This document shows, piece by piece, positions 1 to 7,087 of a stretch of DNA of 64,000 nt. The DNA is taken from NCBI GenBank assembly GCA_963702165.1, contig OY969722.1:1054001-1118000 (forward strand). Direction: 5' to 3'. The stretch comes from Terrimesophilobacter sp963702165. GTDB lineage: Bacteria; Actinomycetota; Actinomycetes; Actinomycetales; Microbacteriaceae. Numbering within the stretch: position 1 is the first letter of the stretch; every line of letters starts with the position of its first letter. The notes below the pieces were generated by a model. That model was not told where the DNA came from and did not search any database. It was given only the letters and a program-made list of their open reading frames with translations. The position numbers and the translations under genes were made by a program.

Positions 1-800
1 CTGGTCGACACCGGCTCTGGCGAGCTGACGCCGATTTCGAGCAGTTCGTGGGTGGCCCTCGTCGACATCATCTGGATGCGCTCGCGCGGGGACAGTGCGC
101 CGTCAATCATCCGCACATAGGTGACGACGCCGCGGTAGCTGTCATAGACAGAGTCGAAGATCATCGCGCGCGCCGGCGCGTCCGGGTTGCCGACCGGTGC
201 GGGGATGCGCTCGACGACACGGTCGAGGAGATCCTCGACGCCCAGTCCGGTCTTGCCGCTCACCCGCAGCACATCGTTCGGGTCGCCGCCGATCAGGCCG
301 GCGAGCTCCTTCGCGTACTTTTCCGGGTCCGCAGCGGGCAGGTCGATCTTGTTCAGCACCGGGATGATCGTCAGGTCGTTCTCGAGCGCAAGGTACAGGT
401 TCGCAAGCGTCTGGGCCTCGATGCCCTGGGCGGCGTCGACGAGCAGGATGGCACCCTCGCACGCGGCGAGACTGCGGGAGACCTCGTAGGTGAAGTCGAC
501 GTGGCCGGGGGTGTCGATCATGTTGAGCGCGTACACCTGGTCCGGTTCGCCCGGCGAGCCGAGCGCCCACGGCATCCGCACCGCCTGGCTCTTGATGGTG
601 ATGCCGCGCTCGCGCTCGATGTCCATCCGGTCGAGATACTGGGCGCGCATGTCCCGGTCGGCGACGATGCCGGTCATCTGCAGCATCCGGTCCGCGAGCG
701 TCGACTTTCCATGGTCGATGTGGGCGATGATGCAGAAGTTGCGGATGAATGCGGGATCGGTCGCCGACGGCTCCAGCGCTCTCACGGCCTTGGGTGTCAC
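1..800 (-). CDS. lepA: Elongation factor 4 (LepA), N-terminal part, cut by the window edge
   Basis: Ribosomal back-translocation GTPase. The minus strand reads 266 codons from a GTG start at 798-800, preceded by a GAGGA ribosome site four bases upstream; no ATG is available in frame upstream. The G1 loop AHIDHGKS (residues 26-33), the switch II motif DTPGH and the base-recognition motif NKID are all present, followed by the start of domain II. The opening residues match the usual actinobacterial LepA N-terminus (PKALEPSATDPAFIRNFCIIAHIDHGKS type). The rest of the gene lies beyond base 1. In related genomes lepA sits directly beside rpsT and holA; here a transketolase-PTS module lies between them. 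Confidence 0.95.
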   Translation of the reverse strand, partial: MTPKAVRALEPSATDPAFIRNFCIIAHIDHGKSTLADRMLQMTGIVADRDMRAQYLDRMDIERERGITIKSQAVRMPWALGSPGEPDQVYALNMIDTPGHVDFTYEVSRSLAACEGAILLVDAAQGIEAQTLANLYLALENDLTIIPVLNKIDLPAADPEKYAKELAGLIGGDPNDVLRVSGKTGLGVEDLLDRVVERIPAPVGNPDAPARAMIFDSVYDSYRGVVTYVRMIDGALSPRERIQMMSTRATHELLEIGVSSPEPVST

Positions 801-866
801 ACGGTCCTCATGCTCGAATTGCTTAACGGGATCGGACAATTCTCCCACGTCCTTACGATCGGGCGG

Positions 867-2918
867 TCACCGTCTCGCCAAGGTTCGGCGCGCCGCTGCC
901 AGCACGTGTTCGGCCGTGATGCCGCGCAGTTCGAGCACCTCCGGCCCGCTGCCCGACTCGCCGAACCTCTCAACGGAGACGATTTCGCCGGCCAGGCCGA
1001 CCCAGCGGTACCAGGCGTCCCCGCGGCCGGCCTCGACGGCCACCCGCGCGACGATCGAGGACGGCAGCACGCTCTCACGCCATTCCCGCGCCGACTCCTC
1101 GAACCATTCGACGCACGGCATGGAAACGACGCGCGCCTCGATGCCCTCCTCGGCGAGCGCCTCGGCGGCGGCGATGGCTAGCTGCAGTTCGCTGCCGGTG
1201 CCGATGAGCGCCACATCCAGTCCCTCACCGTTCTGCCAGCGGACGTATCCGCCGGCGGCGACACCCTCGCCGAGGCCCTCAGCGTCGGTGAGCACCGGGA
1301 CGTCCTGCCTCGACAGGATGAGCGCTGTTGGCCGCTCCGGCTTCTCGAGCAGGCGACGCCAGAGCGCGACCGTCTCGCGCGCGTCAGCCGGGCGGACCAC
1401 ATCGAGGCCGGGGACGGTGCGCAGCCCGGCGATCTGCTCCACCGGCTGATGGGTGGGGCCGTCCTCGCCGACGGCGACCGAGTCGTGAGTGAAGACGTAC
1501 AGCACGGGCAGCGCCATGAGCGAGGCCAGCCGGATGCTGGGCCGCATGTAGTCGCTGAACGCCAGGTAGGTCGAGCCGAACGGCCGCCACGGGCCGTGCA
1601 GCGCGATGCCGCTCAGGATCGCGGCCATCGCGTGCTCCCGGATCCCGAAGCGCACGAACGCTCCACCGGGATGCTCCGGGGAGACCCGATCGCCTGGGAC
1701 CTCGACGTTGGTCGAACCGGCCAGGTCCGCTGAGCCACCGAACAGACTGGTCAGCGGGGTCAGGGCCGAGATCACCGCGCCGTTGGTTTTCCGCGTCGCC
1801 ACCGGGGTGCCCTCTGGTGCGATGGCCGCCTCAACATCATCCAGCGCCGCGAACGCGGCCCCGGGGTAGACGGGTGATTCGAAGGCCTCCCAGCGTTCCG
1901 CATCCGCGGGATTTTCCGCCGACCAGTTCGCGAACCGGGATGACCATTCGGCCTCCAACTGGCGGCCACGATCAACCGCGCGCCGCGCGAAGGCGAGTCC
2001 ATCCGGTTCGACGAGCTCCTCGAGGGTGGCATCAGGAGCGAACCCGAGCCGCTGCTTGATACGCGCGACCTCCTCATCGCCGAACCCCCCGGCGTGGGCG
2101 GCCGGCTTGCCGCTGAACTTCTCCGACGGCGCACCGATGGTGGACTTCAGCGCGACGAAGGTCGGGCGGCCGCGTGCCGCGTGCCGGTCGGCTGCGTCCG
2201 TGAGGACCCGCTCGAGCTCGTCCAGGTCGGTGCTGTCATGCACCTCGAGCACACGCCAGCCGTACGCGCGGTAGCGGGCCCGGACGTCCTCGGCGAAGGT
2301 CTCGTCGGTCAGCGAGTCGATGGTGACGGAGTTGTCGTCCCACACCATGACCAGGTTGCCGAGGCCGAGGGTCGCCGCGAGGCTGGAGGCCTCCGACGAC
2401 ACGCCCTCCTGCAGGCATCCGTCGCCCGCCACCACCCAGATTGTGTGGTCGAACAGATCGGTTTCAGGGGTGAACTCCACCGCTTCCTTGCGCGCGGCGA
2501 TCGCCATCCCGACCGCGTTGCCGACGCCCTGGCCGAGAGGCCCGGTGCTGGCCTCGATGCCGGGCGTGTGCCGGTACTCCGGATGCCCAGGCGTCAGCGA
2601 GCCGAGCTTGCGGCTGGACGCGAGGTCGTCGAGGGTCAGCCCGTACCCGGTGAGGAACAGCTGCACATACAGCAGCAGGCTCGCGTGCCCGGCGCTCAGC
2701 ACGAGCCTGTCCCTAGCAGCCCACCGCGGGTTCGCCGGGTTGTGCCGCAGGACGCGTGAGAACAGCACGTGCGCGAACGGCGCGAGCGCCATCGCGGTGC
2801 CCGCATGGCCGTTGCCCTTAGCGTTGACGATGTGCGCAGGAATGGCGATGGCAGCGGCAACGGCACGGGCCTCGGCGGCGACATCCGGATGCGCGGCCGA
2901 AGTGTCCAGGTCACTCAT
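867..2918 (-). CDS. Transketolase, divergent form next to a PTS
   Basis: Thiamine-diphosphate enzyme that moves two-carbon ketol units between sugar phosphates (pentose phosphate pathway). About 683 residues, the normal full length. The ThDP/Mg motif is visible as GDGCLQEG followed by DDNS (about residues 155-190), the pyrimidine domain as GGSADLAGS, and the C-terminal domain is complete. The N-terminal substrate motif reads GNGHAGTA (residues 35-41), where ordinary transketolases have GHPG. Start: an ATG at 2918 behind an AGGG site; a GTG two codons upstream is possible. It is divergent from an ascorbate-type PTS, not inside the usual tkt-tal-zwf cluster, so it is probably a second, pathway-specific copy; that role is inference. 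Confidence 0.85.
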   Translation of the reverse strand: MSDLDTSAAHPDVAAEARAVAAAIAIPAHIVNAKGNGHAGTAMALAPFAHVLFSRVLRHNPANPRWAARDRLVLSAGHASLLLYVQLFLTGYGLTLDDLASSRKLGSLTPGHPEYRHTPGIEASTGPLGQGVGNAVGMAIAARKEAVEFTPETDLFDHTIWVVAGDGCLQEGVSSEASSLAATLGLGNLVMVWDDNSVTIDSLTDETFAEDVRARYRAYGWRVLEVHDSTDLDELERVLTDAADRHAARGRPTFVALKSTIGAPSEKFSGKPAAHAGGFGDEEVARIKQRLGFAPDATLEELVEPDGLAFARRAVDRGRQLEAEWSSRFANWSAENPADAERWEAFESPVYPGAAFAALDDVEAAIAPEGTPVATRKTNGAVISALTPLTSLFGGSADLAGSTNVEVPGDRVSPEHPGGAFVRFGIREHAMAAILSGIALHGPWRPFGSTYLAFSDYMRPSIRLASLMALPVLYVFTHDSVAVGEDGPTHQPVEQIAGLRTVPGLDVVRPADARETVALWRRLLEKPERPTALILSRQDVPVLTDAEGLGEGVAAGGYVRWQNGEGLDVALIGTGSELQLAIAAAEALAEEGIEARVVSMPCVEWFEESAREWRESVLPSSIVARVAVEAGRGDAWYRWVGLAGEIVSVERFGESGSGPEVLELRGITAEHVLAAARRTLARR

Positions 2919-3060
2919 GGGCACACCCTAATGGCATAGCTTTCGGGGATTCCGAAGAGTCGCTCACCCCCGCGACGATTCGGCCACGGCCTGCTGTCTG
3001 CCCCTCGAACGCGGGTATATGGTTGCAAACAGGACGCACCGCGCGGAAGGGGACCTGAGT

Positions 3061-3525
3061 ATGGGGGACAATCTCGCGGACATGCTGCCGGAAGTGGCGA
3101 TCACCCTCGGGGCTCGCCCAACCGACTGGCGTGAGGCGATCACCGTCGCCGGCGATGCCCTCGCTGCGAGCGGCGCGACGACCGATGAGTACACCCGGGA
3201 GATGATCGCCGCGGTCGAGGAACTCGGGCCGTACATCGTGATTGCGCCCGGCCTCGCGCTCGCCCACTCCCGGCCCAGCCCGTCGGTGCTGCGCGCCGGG
3301 CTCAGCTGGGTGACCCTCTCAGAGCCGATCGAGTTCGGCAGCCCCAACGACCCGGTGACGCTCGTGATCGGGCTCGCCGCGACAGAGCAGGACGGTCACC
3401 TCGAAGTCATGTCGTCGCTCGCCGGCATCCTCGCCGACGACGACCAGATGGCCCAGCTCGAGGACGCCGACTCCCCCGCCCGGCTACGAGAACTCCTCAC
3501 CCGATTCTCGGGATCCGGTGACTGA
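3061..3525 (+). CDS. PTS EIIA component, mannitol/fructose (ascorbate-associated) type
   Basis: Soluble phosphocarrier that takes phosphate from HPr and passes it to EIIB. 154 residues; the active-site histidine is H69 in the context LALAHSRP. A longer reading frame begins upstream at 3019, but ATG 3061 has AAGGGGA in front of it and aligns with the usual EIIA start. EIIB starts 26 bases downstream, and the order A-B-C matches ascorbate-family (UlaCBA-like) PTS operons. The cognate substrate cannot be read from the sequence. The general proteins EI and HPr are at 38.7-40.8 kb. Confidence 0.85.
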   Translation: MGDNLADMLPEVAITLGARPTDWREAITVAGDALAASGATTDEYTREMIAAVEELGPYIVIAPGLALAHSRPSPSVLRAGLSWVTLSEPIEFGSPNDPVTLVIGLAATEQDGHLEVMSSLAGILADDDQMAQLEDADSPARLRELLTRFSGSGD

Positions 3526-3551
3526 CAGCGACGAAACGAAAGGCGAAACGC

Positions 3552-3836
3552 ATGAAGAAGATCCTGACCGTCTGTGGAATGGGCATCGGCACCTCGCTCA
3601 TCCTCAAGAACAACACCGAGAAGGTGCTGCGCGGTCTCGGGCAGGACCGCGACATCGATGTCGAGGCCGCGGACATCGGCACGGCCCGCGGCGCGGCCCG
3701 CACCGCCGACGTTGTGCTGATCTCGCAGGAACTCGTCGAGCAGCTCGGCGACGTGCACTCGAAGGTCATCGTGATCAACAACTTCCTCTCGCTTGACGAG
3801 ATCCAATCGAAGCTCGAACCCGAACTGGAGCTCTGA
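3552..3836 (+). CDS. PTS EIIB component, ascorbate (UlaB/SgaB) family
   Basis: 94-residue cytoplasmic phosphocarrier. The phosphocysteine is C8 in the N-terminal P-loop-like segment VCGMGIGTSL, as in stand-alone ascorbate/galactitol type EIIB proteins. The ribosome site is GAAAGGCGA. It lies between EIIA and EIIC with short gaps on both sides, so the three are very probably one transcript. EIIB would donate phosphate to the sugar bound by the EIIC encoded next. Confidence 0.85.
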   Translation: MKKILTVCGMGIGTSLILKNNTEKVLRGLGQDRDIDVEAADIGTARGAARTADVVLISQELVEQLGDVHSKVIVINNFLSLDEIQSKLEPELEL

Positions 3837-3883
3837 CAAGCAGGCACCACACCCCCATGGGAATCGCTACAAAGGAGTAGACA

Positions 3884-5440
3884 ATGGACAACTGGTTTGT
3901 TGCAATCCTTGAATTCATTGGGTTGCAGATCCTCAATGTGCCGGCGTACCTGATCGGCATCATCGCCGCAGTCGGCCTCATCGCCCTCAAGCGGTCGGCC
4001 GGACAGGTCATCGGTGGCGGTCTCAAGGCAGCACTCGGCTTCCTGATCCTCGGTGCGGGCGCGAACGTCGTAGTGGCGTCGCTCACCCCGCTGGGCGTCC
4101 TCGTGCAGGACGTGACGGGGATGCAGGGAGTGGTGCCCACCAATGAGGCGATCGTCGCGATCGCCTCAGCTCAGTACGGTGCCACGAGCGCGTACGTGCT
4201 GGTGCTCGGCTTCGTCGTGATGCTGCTGCTGGCCCGGTTCACACCGCTGAAGTACATCTTCCTCACCGGACACCACATGGTGTTCATGTCGATACTCCTC
4301 GCGGTCGTGCTCTCGGTCGGCTTCGGTGCCCAGCTGCAGTGGCTCGTCGTCATCATCGGCGCGCTGCTGCTGGGCGTGATCATGGTCGTCATGCCGGCGT
4401 TCGCGCATCCGTGGATGAAGCGAGTCACCGGTGACGACTCCATCGCCATCGGTCACTTCGGCACCGCCGGCTACATCGCCGCCGGTGCTGTCGGCCAGGG
4501 CGTTGGGCGGCGCAGCCACTCGACCGAGAAGATCGACTTCCCGAAGGGGTTGAGCTTCCTGCGCGACTCGATGGTGGCGACAGCGCTGTCGATGATGCTG
4601 ATCTACCTCGTCTTCGCGATCTGGGCGCTCATCGTGCTCCCCGCTGCGCAGGCGTACGAGATCTTCGGCGTCAAAGACGGCGGAGCGTTCATCATGGCCG
4701 CGATCATGCAGGCCCTGCAGTTCGGCGTGGGCGTCGCGATCATCCTCTACGGTGTCCGCACCTTCCTCGGCGAGCTGGTCCCGGCGTTCCAGGGCATCTC
4801 CGAGCGGGTTGTTCCCGGCGCGAAGCCGGCGCTGGACATCCCGGTTGTGTTCCCCTTCGGCCCCAACGCGGTGCTGTTCGGCTTCCTCGCCTCCTTCCTC
4901 GGCGGCGTGGTGGCGCTGGTGCTCATCGCCGCCTGGCTGGGCCCGATGTGGGGTCTGGCGTTGATCCTGCCCGGCATGGTCCCGCACTTCTTCACCGGCG
5001 GTGGTGCCGGCGTGTTCGGCAACGCCACCGGCGGACGGGCTGGAGCGCTTGTCGGCGGATTCGTGAACGGCATCATCATCACGATCCTCCCTGCGCTGCT
5101 CATGCTCGTGATGGGCTCGGTGCTCGGAGCGGAGAACACCACCTTCGGTGACGCCGACTTCGGCTGGTTCGGCACCCTCATCGGGACGTCGCTGCTGTCC
5201 GGCAACGCGGTCGTCGGAGTGGTGCTCACCGTGATCATCGGCATCGTGCTGGTGGCGGCGGCGTGGGCCTTCCAGGTGCGCGTCGTTGACCGCGGCTGGA
5301 TCCCCGGTGCCAAGCGCGCCGAGGACATGGACCGACTGGAGGCCGAGGAGGCTGCGGCAGCGAAGGCGGCTCGTGCAGAGGCGCGCAGCGAAGCGGCCGA
5401 ACGCTCCGCCGCTGCGACGGACCGTGACATGCGGTCATAA
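3884..5440 (+). CDS. PTS EIIC permease, ascorbate (UlaA/SgaT) family
   Basis: 518-residue integral membrane permease with about ten hydrophobic segments. Family-typical stretches include an early LTGHHM-containing loop and a glycine-rich GGGAGVFGNATGG segment about two thirds along. The C-terminus (last 40 residues) is a charged Ala/Glu/Arg-rich cytoplasmic tail. Start ATG with a strong AAAGGAG site. It imports and, with EIIA and EIIB, phosphorylates a small acidic sugar or related polyol. L-ascorbate is the characterised substrate of this family, but no ulaD/E/F-like ascorbate catabolic genes are present nearby; the only catabolic neighbour is the divergent transketolase. The substrate is therefore left open. 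Confidence 0.85.
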   Translation: MDNWFVAILEFIGLQILNVPAYLIGIIAAVGLIALKRSAGQVIGGGLKAALGFLILGAGANVVVASLTPLGVLVQDVTGMQGVVPTNEAIVAIASAQYGATSAYVLVLGFVVMLLLARFTPLKYIFLTGHHMVFMSILLAVVLSVGFGAQLQWLVVIIGALLLGVIMVVMPAFAHPWMKRVTGDDSIAIGHFGTAGYIAAGAVGQGVGRRSHSTEKIDFPKGLSFLRDSMVATALSMMLIYLVFAIWALIVLPAAQAYEIFGVKDGGAFIMAAIMQALQFGVGVAIILYGVRTFLGELVPAFQGISERVVPGAKPALDIPVVFPFGPNAVLFGFLASFLGGVVALVLIAAWLGPMWGLALILPGMVPHFFTGGGAGVFGNATGGRAGALVGGFVNGIIITILPALLMLVMGSVLGAENTTFGDADFGWFGTLIGTSLLSGNAVVGVVLTVIIGIVLVAAAWAFQVRVVDRGWIPGAKRAEDMDRLEAEEAAAAKAARAEARSEAAERSAAATDRDMRS

Positions 5441-5444
5441 CGCG

Positions 5445-5474
5445 TTGCTGTGGGCAGCCGATAGCTGGTAAAGT
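5445..5474 (+). promoter_or_regulatory. Probable rpsT promoter
   Basis: A -35 hexamer TTGCTG (5445-5450) and a -10 hexamer TAAAGT (5469-5474) are separated by 18 bases, about 100 bases upstream of the rpsT start. TAAAGT-type -10 boxes fit strong vegetative promoters. Predicted only from spacing and similarity. Confidence 0.5.
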
Positions 5475-5546
5475 TGCCTGTTGGCTTCCCGCGCGATTGG
5501 CGCGCGGATGCAGCGAGCGGCTCGAGCAGTGAGTCGGCTGCCCACA
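5449..5546. repeat. Perfect 13-bp inverted repeat flanking the rpsT transcription start region
   Basis: TGTGGGCAGCCGA at 5449-5461 is the exact reverse complement of TCGGCTGCCCACA at 5534-5546, with 72 bases between them. The left arm overlaps the proposed -35 box and spacer; the right arm lies in the 5' untranslated region. A second, short hairpin (CCGCGCG/CGCGCGG, 5489-5507) lies inside. Function unknown. Confidence 0.7.
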
Positions 5547-5574
5547 ATCGAGACGAACCGAGAGAGTTACACAC

Positions 5575-5835
5575 GTGGCAAACATCAAGTCGCAGATCAA
5601 GCGAATCGGCACCAACCGCAAGGCGCAGGACCGCAACAAGGCGGTCAAGAGTGAAGTGAAGTCCGCCATTCGCGCGACTCGCGAGGCCGTTGCAGCAGGC
5701 GACGCCGAGAAGGCCACCGCAGCGCTGAAGACCGCAGCGAAGAAGCTCGACAAGGCTGCGAGCAAGGGCGTCATCCACAAGAACCAGGCGGCGAACCGCA
5801 AGTCGGCGATCGCCAAGAAGGTTGCGGCTCTCTAG
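5575..5835 (+). CDS. rpsT: 30S ribosomal protein S20
   Basis: 86-residue, Lys/Ala-rich basic protein of the 30S subunit, with the typical opening ANIKSQIKRI after a GTG start and the S20 helix pattern (KSAIR, AAKKLDKAASKGVIHKNQAANRKSAIAKK-like segments). It binds 16S rRNA early in assembly. The ribosome site is GAGAG. It is a single-gene transcript: its own promoter lies upstream and a rho-independent terminator downstream, and it converges with holA. Confidence 0.97.
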   Translation: MANIKSQIKRIGTNRKAQDRNKAVKSEVKSAIRATREAVAAGDAEKATAALKTAAKKLDKAASKGVIHKNQAANRKSAIAKKVAAL

Positions 5836-5856
5836 GTCACACACTTTTCTGACGAG

Positions 5857-5888
5857 AAGGCGCTCTCCTTACGGAGGGCGCCTTTTCT
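5857..5888 (+). terminator. Rho-independent terminator of rpsT
   Basis: A 12-bp stem (AAGGCGCTCTCC against GGAGGGCGCCTT, one wobble pair) with a four-base loop, followed by a T-rich run, begins 22 bases after the rpsT stop codon. Confidence 0.85.
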
Positions 5889-5904
5889 GTTGCTCACGCA
5901 CTCG

Positions 5905-6012
5905 CTGTTGTGCAGGACATCCCCTGTTGTGCAGGACATTTGGCCAACTCGGGGACTGTTGTCAGGCATCCGGGCCCGAATGGCCGCGAATGTCCTGCAT
6001 AACGGGGAGCGC
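5905..6012. repeat. Palindromic intergenic repeat, copy 1
   Basis: CTGTTGTGCAGGACAT occurs twice in tandem (5905-5920 and 5924-5939), and its inverse AATGTCCTGCATAAC stands at 5989-6003, making a long imperfect stem-loop. The loop holds CAGGCATCCGGGCCCG. A second copy of the element lies at 13606-13708. It fills the gap between the convergent genes rpsT and holA. Confidence 0.75.
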
Positions 6013-6056
6013 GACATGCTCGATCAGCGGGAGGGCTGGTCAGCGGGGCTGCCTGG

Positions 6057-7061
6057 TCAGCGGGCGGTGGCGATGTGCGCGACCATGCGCTCGAGCGCGA
6101 ACACCGGGTCGCGGCCGCCGCCCTTGACCTGGGCATCCGTCTCGGCGACGAGTTGGATGCTGCGGCCGAGGCCATCCTGGCTCCACCCCTGCAGGTCGCG
6201 CTTGGCACGATCGATCTGCCAAGGCGCAAGACCGAGCTGACCGGCGAGCTGGTTGGAGCTCCCCCGCACCCCGGCGACCTTCGCCATGGTGCGCAGCTTG
6301 CTCGCGAACGCCGCGACGATCGGCACCGGGTCGGCCCCGGATGCCAGCGCGTGGCGCAGCAGCACCAGCGCCTCACCGTGACGCCCGGCGATCGCGGTGT
6401 CGGCGACACGGAACGCGTTGGTCTCCACCCGGCCGGAGTAGTAGCGCTCCACCGTCGCCTCGGTGACCTCGGCTGAGGAGTCGGCGAGCAGCTGACGGCA
6501 GGCCGCGGCCAGCTCGGCAAGGTCATCGCTGAACGCGGAGACCAGCGCGCGCTGGGCTCCGCCGGTGATGCGCCTGCCTGCTGCGGAGAACTCGGCGCTC
6601 ACGAAGTCGAGCTTGTCGGACTCGCGTTTGAGCTCTGCGCAGACGATCTCGATCCCGCTGCCTGCCCCACCTCGAATAGCGTCCAGCAGCTTCTTGCCGC
6701 GAACCCCGCCGCCGTGCCGCAGCACCAGATAGCTGTCGGAGGCCGGCGACTGCAGGTAGCTGAGCGCGTCGGCAAGGAAGGCGTCCGACGCCTTCTCGAC
6801 CTTGCTGACCCGGATCATCCGCGGCTCACCGAACAGGGAAGGGCTCGCGAGCGTCGCGAGCTCGCCGGGCGAATAGGCATCGGCCTCGAGATCGCTGACC
6901 TCGAGCGACGGGTCCTCGGCCTTCAGGATGTCGCGCAGCAGCCCGATCGACCGTGAGGCGAGGAACTCCTCTGTGCCCGACACCAGCACGACCTGAGCCG
7001 GCCGCACCTTGTCCCAGCTGAGCTGCGGGATGCCAGCTGACTTCGCGGTTCTGCTCGCCAC
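6057..7061 (-). CDS. holA: DNA polymerase III, delta subunit
   Basis: 334-residue clamp-loader subunit that opens the beta sliding clamp. The N-terminal AAA+-like domain is recognisable from the early QVVLVSGTEEFLASR segment and the PSLFGEPRMIRVSKVEKA segment; the C-terminal collar domain contains DPVPIVAAFASKLR. Start GTG at 7061 behind GAAGAGGGG. The gene follows comEC on the same strand with a gap of 26 bases, the usual actinobacterial order comEA-comEC-holA, so the three are likely co-transcribed. Confidence 0.93.
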   Translation of the reverse strand: MASRTAKSAGIPQLSWDKVRPAQVVLVSGTEEFLASRSIGLLRDILKAEDPSLEVSDLEADAYSPGELATLASPSLFGEPRMIRVSKVEKASDAFLADALSYLQSPASDSYLVLRHGGGVRGKKLLDAIRGGAGSGIEIVCAELKRESDKLDFVSAEFSAAGRRITGGAQRALVSAFSDDLAELAAACRQLLADSSAEVTEATVERYYSGRVETNAFRVADTAIAGRHGEALVLLRHALASGADPVPIVAAFASKLRTMAKVAGVRGSSNQLAGQLGLAPWQIDRAKRDLQGWSQDGLGRSIQLVAETDAQVKGGGRDPVFALERMVAHIATAR

Positions 7062-7087
7062 GGACCCCTCTTCCTCTCCCTCTCAGC

